Origin: Plumapathes pennacea
Lineage: Eukaryota > Cnidaria > Anthozoa > Antipatharia > Myriopathidae
Length of the DNA stretch: 64,000 bases
NCBI GenBank assembly: GCA_964036295.1
Contig: OZ038462.1
Location: 27,517,759-27,581,758, forward strand
Reading direction: 5' to 3'
Both the position numbers and the translations under genes were made by a program. The notes beneath the pieces are model-generated. The model had not been told where the DNA came from and ran no database searches. It saw only the letters and a program-made list of their open reading frames with translations. Positions 1-11,883 of the stretch are shown here, in pieces (the first letter of the stretch is position 1; each line of letters begins with the position of its first letter).

Positions 1-60
1 AGAAAAACAAGTGTTTCTTCAATTAAAATCATCGATATAATTCAAGGCTAAGAAACCCAC

Positions 61-602
61 CTCTGAGTTGATTCAGTTCTTCAGGTGACAGTGCAGCGTC
101 CAAAACATACAGGTCCATAATGGCGCCGCAAAACTGACCATCCCTGGTACCGCCTTTTCCGATCCACTGCGAATGAACCTGAGGTCCATGAACTTTACCA
201 TCTGAGGCAAAGGATCCATTGCCGGCTTCAACAGCATCTACATATAACTGACAACGTCGCTCGTTTTGCTTCCACGTGACAGCCACGTGCGCCCACTGGT
301 TCACGGGAAGTTTTCCTCCTTCGATTGAAAACGGAGCCGGCTTCAAATTTCGGTACTTACGTTTGAAGGACAGTTGGTCAGATTTGCTAACGCGAAAGCA
401 AAACTGGAAGCTGGATGAGCTCGACGAATCTGCATAGATATTTTGTACGTCTCCCAACGAAGCAAGTTTGATCCAACAGGCGATGGTGAAATTTTTCTCG
501 TTTATCGCAGTCATAGGTGTGGATACGTGAGCGCCTGAGCTGTTAAAGTACACAGCTTTACTGTCTGTGTATCGTCCGTCCACAAATGTTGCTCCGTTGA
601 CA
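61..602 (-). CDS. LamG-domain exon of a paralogous extracellular gene (partial, copy A)
   Basis: An internal exon encoding a concanavalin-like/laminin G module of about 180 residues. It includes a GATFVDGRYTDSKAVYF start, a TIACWIKL strand, the HVAVTWKQNERRCQLYVD core and an AIMDLYVLDAALSPEELN end. On the minus strand it starts after the acceptor at 604-603 and ends at 61 before a GT donor at 60-59, leaving phase 1. It is the counterpart of the exon at 13375-13919 and has no stop or frameshift. The rest of its gene lies off the left edge. By analogy with copy B, Ig, D8C and PAN exons should follow, but this cannot be seen here. LamG modules of this kind usually bind ligands or glycans on secreted or surface proteins. 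The ligand is unknown. Confidence 0.75.
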
Positions 603-1861
603 CTGGAGAGACAGAAGAAACAACATCAACACCGGCGTGGTAGACAGCTTGCAATTCATGGGTGTGGGTAAAAGCGGTTTTTTGTTCATTACTTTAGATT
701 GCAATCCATATGCTTATTACACGACTTGCGCTGTATTACAATTCAAAGGTCGCATACGACATTCAAGTGGTCAAAGACGACAGTGTTTGTATGTTGCACA
801 TGATTATGAAAATGGAACAGTTTTTGATTAAAGTACATATTATACCGAAGTGGGACAGCTGTGTAATGTGGATTGCTTTTTCTGAAAAGTTAACTGTGAA
901 GACTGGAATAACTGACTGGATCGCCGCTGACGACCTAATTGACCAAATAATGAATAGTTTAGGCTATTCTCTAGAAGGTTCGTTAGGATTAAACTCTTCT
1001 ACCTTATGTTGTCGTCAAAACCATCCAGACGATAATGAGCCAGCACATTGGAGGCTATTGAAGAAGCGAAATAAAGGATTTTTGTCACAGTTTTAGCGCG
1101 TATTATGCCTCCAGTGTATAGCTACCATACAATGTTTATTTCACTGTGATATCGTGACAGTGAGACACAAGAAACCGTGTAAATGCAATTGACACCCCCT
1201 CCCCCCCACCCCATCGGACACGCAAGTAAATTCTAGTTTGCCGCAAAAGGGACTTGCAATGGGTGGCCAAACGGACTCGCAAGTCGACACAGAACTACTT
1301 GCCCGGGGGAGATGATGATCGCAGCCATGGAAACAAAACTTCCAAATATTTTCAGAAGATTTCCAACTCATTTTAGTAACAAGAAGAGGACCGTTTCCTA
1401 TTTGTGACTGATAACCGAATCAAATCATGGACAGAGCTTTAGAGTCCGGTTGCACTAGGAAGTTTAGTCGATAATATTAAACTTCAACATCGAGAGCAAT
1501 ACGACGGCTTCTTCAATGTTTGGTAGCAACTTGCTGACATATATTTCTGATGACAAGCGCTATTTGCACTTGAAATGATGAAAATGTTGATATAAATGTC
1601 ATCAAAGTGAAAATTGCCTTAGACCGCTGCTAGATATGTTTTCTTCAAAGATTCAATTATACAATGGTTCTGTTCATTACTGGCTTACCTTTATAGCCAG
1701 CGTATGTTTCAGGAACGATCTGATAGGAGGAAAAATGTAAATATTACTTTAATATTTACGACGTTGTTTCAAAACATGTTTTATATGTTATCTGTTATGT
1801 GCGTATTAAAACTTGACAGGAAATCTGCACCAATATTTAGTCCGGCAAAAGACTAAAAAAT

Positions 1862-1902
<41 letters not shown>

Positions 1903-3162
1903 GATATCTGAGTGCCTGGGAGTAAAGCTGCCCTGCCCAAATGGTGTCCCAAGTCGAGCCAACTCAAACCTAGTCCGAAATGTCGGTCGTCTTCTACTGA
2001 CATTTCAAGCTAACTCAAGCCAAGTTTGCAAAATCGCTGAACTTTCGTACGGGTGGCCAAACGGTACTCCTATTGTCGAGCCAAGTCCTAAAGAAGTCTT
2101 TCAAATGCAACTACAAAAGCTTATGACGCAATCACCTTGCGTTGACCTTGGATTGACTTGGTTAAACTACTTGGTTCGGGTTGGCCAAACGAGCTGAAAG
2201 ATTGAGCTTCAACATATATGAGCAAACTCAGTGGGCAAACGATGGCGAACTCGAGCGATCGTGAATTTATCAATGTTACCATAGCAACCAGTTTTCTGTA
2301 TATCCTTCAGGTTTTCTACGGCGTTAGATACAAGAGTTAGAGTTAGATTTAATAATTTACACCACCCGCGATGTGCACCAATTGCAAGACAAACATTGAC
2401 CCAAGTCGAATAAACCCGGCTGTTATGATTCAAATTTTAAAAGTTCATTTGAATTCAACATCTATTTAGTGAAATAATATTAAAAGTTGCTAGGGAACAG
2501 TGGAAATCGAAATGGAATGCAGGAGATTTTAGAAAAATCCCTTTTACTGCCATCGACGAACTGACAAATGCTTATTAATTATTCACAAAGAGAATTTTCA
2601 CTCAATGTCTATTCAGTGAAACATTAAAAACTGATAGGGGTCGGTGGAGAAATCATAATGGTCTGCAGGATTTATTTTCAGACAACCATTTTTCATACTG
2701 CTACACTGCAGACAAACTAAACTTAATCCAGAAAAATTCTAACACCTGAACTTTCAAATAAAACCGAAATGTCAACGTTTACTAAATATTTGAAAAAACT
2801 CCATTTTACTGCCAGTTTTCAGGGTGTTGTTAGTGAAGTTCATAATTTTTAAAGTTTTATTTTTTAAATTTTAATGGGAGAATTCAGGGTTTTGCCCTGT
2901 CAGTATCTCGTTTTTTGTTTCAAACCAGTGATTCTCCAACCAAGATGGTCCATTCAAGTACCTAGCTAGTATCGCGATAGAAAACATTGGTACTGGGGAG
3001 TTTTGTACCAACCTGACATAACAAAAGAACACAAAGTGAAGCCTGAAGCGCAGTACTAATCAATCTTGCCATACCTGTTTAAAAAGGAAACGTATTGTAA
3101 ATTAATCACGTCTGCACTGTGCGAGAAAAATTTGTGTCGAGTCCAAAGTTTCCAGATTGCTG

Positions 3163-3354
3163 AGGCCCCGCTTACACTTGAAAACTGTTTCGGATACAAA
3201 GTATCCGGATACAAAGTTCCCACTTTCGATTCCGTATTAGTCTCAGGATTCACTAAAAATGACCCCGGATTCACAAAATCTAGTGTAAACGTTTTCACGA
3301 ATCCGGAAACAAATGCCTCGAATCCGGATAAATTCGCTCTAGTGTAAACGAGGC
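3163..3354. mobile_element. Harbinger-like MITE (copy A)
   Basis: The element is bounded by inverted ends reading AGGCCCCGCTTACACT and its near complement AGTGTAAACGAGGCCT. It is the slightly decayed counterpart of the copy at 16557-16742 in the other duplicate, where the ends match better. The interior is rich in TCCGGAT motifs. Confidence 0.7.
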
Positions 3355-5489
3355 CTTTGTCGTTGTATGTTGTCTTCAGAGATAAAGAACCACAACTAGC
3401 CAGTGCAGCCAAGTTTTAAACGATTGCAGCTGGTATCACTGAGATAATTTCCTTTGCTTGGTTGTCGGTTTTAACGTGAAGCGGCTAGCTCTTCTACAAA
3501 GGAGTTCAGTAAAACAGTGTTATGGGTGAGTGTTCCTTAGTTCTTATAGGCCATATCGACACGTATCCGTCTTCCTTTTCAAACTTCTCCGTTTACACGA
3601 TAGCGTTTTCGATTCGTATTGCCCATCCACACTAATCGATTTTCGAAAAGTTCGGCCGAACCGCGAGGAAAAAAATCCGTTACGTGTGGAAGCCCACAGA
3701 TATACACTCACCCATTCAAGTAGATAAGTCCCCCGTCAGCTTTCTGTCAGTCTTGGATCAGTGGAGGATTCGTCAGGACAAGAACTGTGCCACATCAAGA
3801 AGTGATGGAATAATTTAGCGACAGTACAGGGTGCAACTGAGATGCAAATTACTATTTTGCAATTAATAAATGTGACAGATGGGTAAAATGAAAAATATCG
3901 GTATAGGCTCAAACATTTCTTTTGATCAAAATGCAAGCCCGGAACTCTGCATACTCCAATTTACGGGAGTGCTTTCACCGCTGGACTGATTAAGTACTCC
4001 TAATTTACACTAATCCAATAACTTCTAGAAAAAGAAAACTTTTACGATCGGTTATCCGGAGTCTTAGCAAATCGCGTGTTCTGACTGGCTGGTGAAACAC
4101 TGACAAATTTTGACTGTGAGATTTCCTGTAACTATCCATAGCTGATCAGTCATCCATATTTGGACTGTTGTGTATAGAAAATGTTTCTACAGTAAGCTTT
4201 ACACTACCTGTATATCACAGTTTGTCCTGTTACTTCTTCCAACGTAAAATGCTGTTTGTGTTCAAAGGATTCAGGTCGAAACAAAGCAACTAATTAAATT
4301 AGTAGTCTTGGCGTAGTCAAATTTTGGACCAGCGCACCTGATTTTAAGCTGTGTTTGTGAAATCAGCGTTGATTTTGTGTGCGTGACGTTGCTATCAGCT
4401 TAAAGCAACCTTGTTACACACACACACACTTCTTACATGTATGCACCAACACACAAACATATCAAATCAACGGCTGACCAATACACACACAATTAAACTA
4501 TAACAGCAACGCTATTTACACATACACTCTTCCAGATGTAAAACAAACTAATTAAATAATCTCTGTAATTTAATGGAAAGCACAGTGTCGTTTACGTTGC
4601 CTTACAACCGTCCTTCGGTATTACCGACAAATGGCAGAGTCAAAAATACGAAGCGTGCAACAGCAGCTTTTTATCAGAGTCCCGACAAGAAAACTCTTCA
4701 CAGTAAAGTAACATTCAAATATCAGACACACAAAGTAGCATTTCCTCTAGTTCTGAGCTGCTTTTCACCTGTTTCGGCCTAGTGTGAACGCTTTCAAGTT
4801 GGAAATGGCTAATTCAACCAGGGTATCCAAACATTGCGCGCAATATTGCATGCTTTACAACAAAATATGAACTAAGGGTATGATTTTGGGACTCTTCCTT
4901 TTATTCCTATTCCGGAATAGAAATAACAGAATACCAGATACCAAAAGAACAGTAAAGAATAGCTGATGTGACAGAATACAGCAAAAAAAAAAACAAAACA
5001 AAACAAAACAAAATAAAAACAAAACAAACAAAAATAACAAACAAACAAACAAATGGACTCGATAACCGGCTATTCTGTCCATACTGTTTATTCCGTCAAT
5101 TCTGCTATCGGGAGCAGAATGGACGGAATACTATTCCGTTCATTCCGGAACCAGAATACCGTCTCTCCCGGAGTAAGAAGAGACAGAATAGTCCCAAACA
5201 AAACGCGTTCAAGTCTTAAGTCTTAAATATTTCTTTTGACTCCGTGGTGTTGTGTTTCTCCACACTTCCTGAATGTCCTTTTGAATTCCCGTGTGCTTCT
5301 AGATTCAAAGTCACAAGAGTGATAAAAGGCAAACTTCTCCTTTCGATACATAGTCAGCTATATGAAGTTCAATGTGGAGAAAATGCCAGGTCAGATCTTT
5401 TGCTTGAGTTAAGAGTGATCAGAGGCAAATTTCTCCTTTCAACACGTAGTATTATGAGCTCAGGAGTGACCAACTTCGATTTTCTCCTT

Positions 5490-5655
5490 CAGTTTCTCAC
5501 CAGAAACATATGATACAGTAGGGAGAACTTAGCTTTTGATAGTTTGCTAAGATGAAAGGTGATTAAACTATCAATTCTCACTATATCACTCATACATTTT
5601 CTTTTTAAAAGGTTGAGAGAATCTGCATTTTGAGCTTGGGAGTGAAAGGGTTAAA
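5490..5655. mobile_element. piggyBac-type MITE fragment (copy A)
   Basis: The 3' half matches the family described at 50561-50770. It runs from a CTTCAGTTTCTCACCAGAAA block to GAGCTTGGGAGTGAAAGGG followed by TTAA at 5651-5654. The duplicated counterpart ends at 19017. The 5' terminus is not clear. Confidence 0.55.
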
Positions 5656-5846
5656 GACAAACACAACAAAAACATCTTCACGCAGCCCCTACCTCTGCCA
5701 TTGAAATCCCACGAGTTTAGAGTTACCATAATCTGCTTTTTAGAAGCTTCTTTGCATACTTTTGATTGGCCGCAATAGCAAAAGAACTTAAACAGAACAA
5801 CATGAAAAATACTAAATGTCTAAGATGAACTTAAGTTGAAAGCAGT

Positions 5847-6107
5847 TTAGCAGGGGTCCATCACAGGCCAACTTGACTCTCGGCTGAGAATGTTCTTGAA
5901 AGTTAAAGATTCGTCCAGACTGGTGTCTAAGGAACCTTCAGACGTTTCTGTATTGGCACTAGCCACAAAGTTCAGCACTGGCACCCTGGATGTGCTCAAA
6001 CTTGAAGTTTGATCATTGCCATCGAGTTTACTAGCAAGATCTCTAAAATTCCTGATGAAGTCCACGCTGCTCTCATCCATCATCATGGCAAGCATTGCTG
6101 TGTCAGC
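5847..6107 (-). pseudogene. Orphan duplicate of the CRAMP1 terminal exon
   Basis: This is the copy A version of CRAMP1 exon 7 (19227-19481). It keeps the acceptor AG at 6109-6108 and an open frame from ADTAMLAMMMDESS through NILSRE. Relative to the functional exon it has a 3-base insertion near its start, loses one Ser-Ile-type codon pair region, and has a deletion of about ten bases before the stop. The deletion changes the C-terminus from SGQVGL to SSWPVMDPC. No other CRAMP1 exon lies between here and the LamG gene to its right, so it has no gene to splice from. It could be picked up as an alternative far-downstream last exon of CRAMP1, but nothing in the sequence shows that. Confidence 0.8.
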
Positions 6108-6436
6108 CTGCAATGAAGACCAAGATAGATCAGAGGCAAACTTCTCCTATCAATACAAAGTCAACTGTATGAAATTCAGTATGGAGGAAATAGCAGGTGA
6201 TCTCTTTCTTGAGTAATCAGAGGCAAACTTCTATCAATTAAGAGTGATGAGAAGTAAACTTCTCCTATAAATTAAGAGTGATGAGAGGTAAACTTCTCCT
6301 ATCAGTAAATTTCAGTTTGGAGAAAATGGAAAGTACAGTAAGAGTAGATCCCTGCTGTCTAATTTGGTTATTTCAAAGTCCCCACTATCTCAAACCGATT
6401 TCCCTTGAAAACGAACTTGATAGAAATTCCTCCTTG

Positions 6437-6509
6437 GTACAGTAGATCCCCACTATCTTAAACTATTTCTTGATTCCCTTGAGAGTTTGAGATAGCGAGG
6501 TTTTACTGT
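6437..6509. mobile_element. Short pogo/Tigger-like TIR element at the duplication edge
   Basis: The left end reads ACAGTAGATCCCCACTATC and the right end, read as its complement, is ACAGTAAAACCTCGCTATC. This gives imperfect inverted ends of about 25 bases around a very short interior. The CAGT-ACC-TCG pattern resembles pogo/Tigger-type ends. The counterpart in copy B ends at 19884. Both edges of the segmental duplication coincide with its right terminus. Confidence 0.5.
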
Positions 6510-6518
6510 TTATTATAT

Positions 6519-6902
6519 AGACACGAGTGTTTTACTAGAAAATATACCGTGCGTAAAATCCATACGAAACTACATCCGGGACCCGAGTGGCGTATTTTCC
6601 ATATCCTCACTAGTGAGGATATCGTTGGCATCATTTCCCGCTTTTGCACGGTTGTTTGTGCAATTTCTCGTAAAACACTCGTGTCTAATATAATAAAAAG
6701 AAAATTACACGGTGGCTTGAAGATATGGATTTTATTTTCTCGTGGTAATAACATACATCTTATTCGATGGTTTAGCGCGTAATACGGGCCGGTATTTTAC
6801 GAGCTGCTCGTATTTTTCCGAGCCCCGCCGCGGGGCGAGGAAAAATGCGAGTAACGAGTAAAATGCCGGCCCGTATTACGCACTAAACCATCGAATGAGG
6901 GA
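6519..6902. mobile_element. Foldback element with two hairpins and a 10-bp flanking repeat
   Basis: Two inverted repeats lie side by side. Arms at 6511-6535 and 6671-6695 (GACACGAGTGTTTTAC and complement) enclose a small palindrome near 6600-6622. Arms of about 65 bases at 6759-6826 and 6832-6899 (around GGTTTAGCGCGTAATACGGG) form a GC-rich hairpin. The 10-base sequence TTTATTATAT occurs on both sides, at 6509-6518 and 6903-6912, and looks like a target-site duplication. A 9-11 bp duplication with foldback ends would fit a Mutator-type non-autonomous element. That assignment is inference. Confidence 0.6.
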
Positions 6903-6936
6903 TTTATTATATGACTGTGACGTAGTTTTACCTTTA

Positions 6937-8443
6937 TCCCCGAACGAAGTGAGGGAAATACTCAAGACGCTAATGCAGTAGTATTATCGCCTTATCGGAG
7001 ACTCCAAGCCTGCCGCCATCTCGAAATCTAATGTTCGTCTGTCAGTCTGTCAGTCTGTCAGTCTTGCGTGCGACCTCGTCCCCAGTTCCTATCGCGTCGC
7101 TGCAGAACCAATAACAAAGGCCGGATCGATCACGTGTGGCCCTGTAGTTTTACTCGCAGTATAAGAAATTAGATTGAACGAAGCAACTACTGTATATCGT
7201 AGCTGTGTTCACGAAAATAGAAAACTTGAAACACAACAGTCTCGCGAAGCTCGTCTTCAAAAGAGAAGGGAACAGGCACGAGCAAGGCGGAATCGTGAAA
7301 CGATCAAACAGCGCCAAGTTCGTCTCGACAAAAGACGGAACTATGACCGAAAAGAAAACAGCGCATGAATGCCGATCGAAAGCGACATGAAGAGAAGCGG
7401 GTAACACAGACAACTCCGCAAAGAGAACAGCGCTTGAAAGCGAATCGAGACCTTCAGGAGAAAGAGCGGGCCGAAGGGAAGACTCCGTAAAGACAACAGC
7501 GCATGAATGCCGACCAAACGCGACATGAACAGAAGCGGGTAACACAGAAAACTCCGCAAAGGGAACAGCGCTTGAAAGCAAATCGGGAGCTTCAGACGCC
7601 GTTTTGTGTTAAACTCAGATACTTATTTAGAAAGGACAAGCAACAAAGGTTAGTCAGTCTCGAAATCGAACAATCACCGTGACAAATAAATTCTATCCCG
7701 TATAGCTTGTAATTCGATCACTTCAAGAATGTACTAAAATCTGTATGCTGATCATTTTCGCCAGTTTCGGCTACCGTATTCGCTCAGAGCAATCGGAACT
7801 TGGAGTCTTGAATAATTTAGTCAGATGTCTTATTTTTCTGTAATCTGACACGCGGTGATTGCAGCGAGAATCGTTCACAAGCACTTAGACGTATTACTGG
7901 GTCTGAAGCCCGAGTATAATTTGAAGTAAGCTGTTCAAGTTTTGCTTTGATTCTGGGAGAAATCTTGCTGTTTTGAGTGGGTTGACATACAAAACAATTC
8001 GAGCAATTCAATTAAATATGCATGCCTGAGTCTGGAGCATGCAATCCAGAGTAAAAACAAATCGCACAGGAAGCCTATTTAATTGTACTGCCTATGAATT
8101 CAAAATTGGAAAATCAGTGTTCCTTTTTTCCCGTACTACGACGGCCGACCAACTTCAAAATTTGAGTATTAAATTTTGAGAACGTGCTTGGAAGACTGTA
8201 TGAATTAATTTGACGTGCCGACCGTGGGAAATACGTACTTCGTCACGCAATCGATTCTTTTTTCAACGCAAAAGTATAACACACACCATTCTTTTTCTCC
8301 TTCCTTTGCGTCTAGCACTTGAGTTCGAAGAAAAGATTGAGTCAACATTTCGGTAAAACAAAGGCTACTCTTGTTGGGAGTTTCCAAAGTAATATCCCAT
8401 CAATGGCAGAGTGAGGGGGTATCTGCGATTATCGTATTTCTAG
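6937..8443 (+). mobile_element. Non-autonomous Helitron, copy 1 (1507 bp)
   Basis: The element begins TCCCCGAACGAAGTGAGGGA right after an A (6936) and ends TTTCTAG right before a T (8444). These are the Helitron hallmarks of 5' TC, 3' CTRR and insertion between A and T without target duplication. The copy at 51911-53408 shares both ends exactly and differs in flanks, which fixes the boundaries. A short palindrome CGATTATCG lies at 8426-8434, nine bases before the 3' end, where Helitrons carry a hairpin. Near the 5' end are direct repeats of TCTGTCAG (about 7037-7063). The interior carries the frame-broken STPR-type sequence at 7174-7612. No Rep/helicase is present. Confidence 0.82.
7174..7612 (+). 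pseudogene. Broken STPR-repeat reading frame inside Helitron copy 1
   Basis: Translation in shifting frames matches the intact 81-residue frame of the second Helitron copy (52200-52445). It has [20 protein letters not shown] followed by lysine/arginine-rich repeats of about 23 residues. Frame shifts and stops near 7368 and 7490 break it. The DNA contains an internal duplication of the CAGCGCATGAATGCCGA module (about 7360-7480 and 7497-7600). It is a remnant without its own promoter evidence. Confidence 0.6.
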
Positions 8444-11400
8444 TTTAAAAGTAAACGCATCTAATTATATATATGTTTTTTGTTTAGTGTGAGAACTCGC
8501 ATCTGGGACAACTAAAGACAGTCTATTATCACTATAAGCAAAAATCTGGAGGGAGCACGTTCCGGCCCTTGCGACAAAACGTATTTGCATTTAAATGGTA
8601 GTGGTCGCTCAAAGTTTTACTTTCAGTAAACAAAAACTGTGTACTCAAAGAAGTCAAAGCCAAACATGTTTAGTTGGACTGAAGCTAAAATGCTAACATA
8701 AAACTACATCGCGAGAATGTTCTAAATGCTGCCAATCTGCTTCAAGTAGTACGAAAGAAAAGGAAAAGGTTCTTTTTTTATATCAGAACTTGCCTAAAGA
8801 AAACACACACAAAATAAGGCGTACAAAATCTCACAGCCTGACCCATACAGCTGCTTGAGTCAGTGCGATGAGGATGATGAAGCAGCGCAAAGTGGTGCAG
8901 GAACCAATATACATCGCCTCTATCTTATATAGTCTTTCTTTTCATATCGATTCAGTTATACCCGGGAGTTTATTACAGCCTCCACTACCAGCAATTGTTT
9001 GGACAAGTGGCCGTACAAAACACACATCAACCCAACTGACATATACTAAGTTTAGTTCACGTGCTCAAATTAAATCAGTACATTAACCTCGAAGAATCGT
9101 TTATACATTAGTTGTGCAGGGCTGTCGTTTTGCTCTCGCCTAATCTTTTTTCGCTCGCAATCGCTTTAAGCGAACGAAATACGTCGGCCAACGGCAATTA
9201 CGGCAATTAGGGAGCTTTAAAGCAAACTAGGACGGCGACGCAACGCGAGAAACCAGGAAAAAAGTGTCTCCGTGATTCTTAATGTCTTAGTAGTTTGTAA
9301 CTTTGGCTATTTTTAAGCTGCTCAAATTTGTTCCATTTTTGCCGAAGTTCTATTGCTTTCATCGTCTCTTACTGAGAAGAACGACTGTCGTCATTACTCA
9401 AAATGTCGTCCACGTGGACAAGCCTAGAAAAGAAGCAATTGGAGTCGCACGCGAGAGCTCGACCCCGAGATCATGTCAATTTCACATATTCACGTGCGCC
9501 TATTGTTTTCTGCAACGAGTTTTATTGTTTCACCGACGTTGCCGTTGTCCTCTCCCGTTCTGGTGTTTAAGCTCTGTAATGTGCTTCATTCAACATGACG
9601 TATTACAGATTTAGTATTATGACTACCCTTCACCTTTTACCCATTTCAGTCCTTGTCATCACAAAACATTTCGTCAAAACGTTCGTACGAATTCAAGTTA
9701 CGAATTAGGCTACGTCCACACTAATGCGTTTTTAAAAATCTTCGTTTTTATAAACCTCCGTTTTCGTCCGTCCACACTAATTCGTTTTTATTTTAAAACG
9801 CATCCGTTTTCTGAAGTCTCCGCTTTGAGAACCGTTTTTGAAAACGATTTTTATAAACCTCCGTCTTCGAGTTATCGTTGTGGACGCGGAAAGCAAAACG
9901 CATAAAAGAAAGTATTCGTTTTCAACCGAAAACGGATTAGTGTGGACGGGGTCTTAGTTCGGAAAAGAAACTTAAGCCAAAATATATTATTGAAAAGAAA
10001 GTACGAAACTGTGAGCTTTCAACTCCCACAATTTACAAACTTTTCCTTTGGTGAATACGGACTTTAAGGCCATGTCACCACACAAGGCAACTTTCCCTGC
10101 AACTTGTCAATCTCGCAACGGTAACGACAGCATTGCGAGATAGGTTGCCAAGTACACTGTTACACGTTGCAACAAGACCTTGCACCGTTACAAAAACTAG
10201 AAGACTGCTCAAGTGTCCTGTAACTTGTCTCGCAATTTTCGTTGCATTACAAGTTGCATTCAATAGGGGGTGTCACATATGCATTTTTGGGGGGTAACAT
10301 GGTCTTTAAGCCAAACTTACGAACATTTTCGTTCGTACGAAAGTATTACATGTCCCCGCCAGTCATAACGGAGTATTCTGTGTATAAATACTGTACACAC
10401 GGGAACTGTCTATTAATAAAATAAAACAGAAATTGTACGCGTCATGCATTTTTAGCAAGTAAATAATATGTCTGTTGCAGTTGAACGATACATCCTTGCA
10501 AATGCTATATAATACATGGACTGTGTGACACGAACTCACACTATATACAAGTTTACTCAGTCTGTCCGCTGTTGGCCTTCAGGCCTAGCAAACCATTATC
10601 AACCGAATCCGTTCAATTATAAACAATGTTGCTGAAAATTACTTGGAAGAACTCAATAATTTAATGTTCAAGTTCAACAACACTCGACCTGCTGAATCAT
10701 ATATATTGTGCATTACAAGTTCAGATTTCAACCGTTAAACATTTAAGCAAACTTTTTTCGGTCAGTTAAAACAATTTTGTCAAACAAAGCATATACTAAC
10801 AACTCTCAACGAGATTCAAGTATCTCTGCTAAGGCGGCTGCCTTTACACTATCCAGGGTAGGATTTAGGCAGTTACGAAAACCAATCTGATAATATACAG
10901 TGTAAACACAAATAGATCGCTCCGGAGCGGCTTTGCCCGAAAAACCGATCCGGTAAAGTGTACTAACACTAGTCAAGTCCGCAGTGGTTTTGTCACAATG
11001 AATCAGTGCAATGGGAGTGTAGCCAATACGGGACAAAAAAAAAAGCCGGCCTCTTGCAGAATAAAACAGGAGCGAATCACTGGCGCTCCACGCAAAAAAT
11101 TGTTCCAAAAACTACGCATTCAGTGAATACGGAAAACAGAGGATAAACATAAACTATGATTGACTGTGTACATTCACTTTTCTTCTAACCATAGTTCTGT
11201 GCCAAGGCATTCTCTAAATCAATACTCTTGTCTTAAATGAATTAATGGTATGTTGCAAACTAATAGATACACGAAAACAATTTTTACAACATAAACACGT
11301 GTATGCTAGCGCAATAGTATTACCAAAACTTGTATTCCCAAAATATCAGTCCAAATTTGCCATGGATGTTCAAAGCCAAGATTTTTACAGTTTCTAATGG

Positions 11401-11848
11401 TAAATCAATGTTCCAGATTGCTTACGTGAACTGATTGCAATCGGGTCTTACTTTGACGTTCCTGATTGGAAAGTTTTTTTTTTTTTTTTTTTTTTTTTAA
11501 CTGATTGGAAAGTTGCTGTTAAATTTTTGAACCAATCAAAGAGCGTAGCAGACACAATCCCACAATTTCGTTCGTCAGTCATCCGAATTCCGCTGTTTTA
11601 AAACATCTGTCGTATATAATCGGTACAATTTGTACGCAAAGTTGCGGAAACTCCAGTTAAAAATCTCTATTCTAAATGTATTACGCACCAGTTTTTAGGC
11701 TCTGCTGAGTAACTGTGTTGTAAGGCGGAACATCCAAAGCCATTCTTCTCGCTGACCAAAAAATTGTAAAACAGCCACAACAAAAAAGACTGACAGTTTT
11801 GGGAACTTAAACATTTCAAAATGGATTATGCACTACAAACGGAAAATA
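8444..11848. other. Intergenic spacer between the Helitron and the LamG gene 3' end
   Basis: I see no gene in these 3.4 kb. They hold a MITE at 9712-9954, a GTTGC-rich segment at about 10072-10275 that looks repetitive, and a poly-T run at about 11477-11498. Short open frames are not supported by codon pattern or splice sites. Confidence 0.5.
9712..9954. mobile_element. MITE with GTCCACACTAAT ends
   Basis: The terminal inverted repeats are TACGTCCACACTAATGCGTT on the left and, as complement on the right, ACCCCGTCCACACTAATCCG. The interior is a run of GTTTTTA/CGTTTT motifs with a second GTCCACACTAATTCG copy near 9770. No coding potential is seen. Confidence 0.65.
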
Positions 11849-11854
11849 TTTATT
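11849..11854 (-). terminator. Polyadenylation signal of the LamG-Ig-D8C-PAN gene
   Basis: TTTATT on the plus strand gives AATAAA on the minus strand, about 30 bases downstream of the stop codon at 11884. Confidence 0.5.
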
Positions 11855-11883
11855 ACAACCGATCACTCCCGCGAGTCTGCGCT

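Larger units (their letters stand above)
603..5846. other. Upstream region of the copy A LamG exon, no further gene seen
   Basis: This 5.2-kb stretch has no exon I can support. It holds a poly-A run near 1864-1901, a Harbinger-like MITE (3163-3354), short CA-rich tracts near 4418-4500, an AAAAC-rich tract near 4981-5055, and a piggyBac-type MITE end at about 5490-5655. The same sequence recurs in 13920-19226. Short open frames here are not conserved in frame between the two copies. Confidence 0.5.
1..6509. repeat. Segmental duplication, left copy (A)
   Basis: This block matches 13315-19884 in the same orientation almost throughout, at roughly 95% or better by eye. The offset is 13314 bases at the left edge and 13375 at the right edge, so small indels account for about 60 bases. 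It begins off the left end of the window. It holds a LamG exon (61-602) and a copy of the CRAMP1 terminal exon (5847-6107), in the same order and strand as copy B. Homology stops abruptly after an ACTGT at 6509. The offset nearly equals the distance between the two right breakpoints, which fits a simple head-to-tail tandem duplication of about 13.3 kb. Confidence 0.92.

Noticed and set aside
7150-7581. 143-codon minus-strand frame over the Helitron, and its counterparts at 52192-52535
   Set aside because: It is the complement of the STPR repeat sequence. The plus-strand frame explains the pattern, and the two copies do not keep the minus frame.
9303-9614. 103-codon plus-strand frame
   Set aside because: No recognisable domain, splice context or duplicate. 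Length is within chance expectation for this stretch.
10806-11108. 100-codon minus-strand frame
   Set aside because: No domain, no conserved context. The surrounding DNA looks repetitive.
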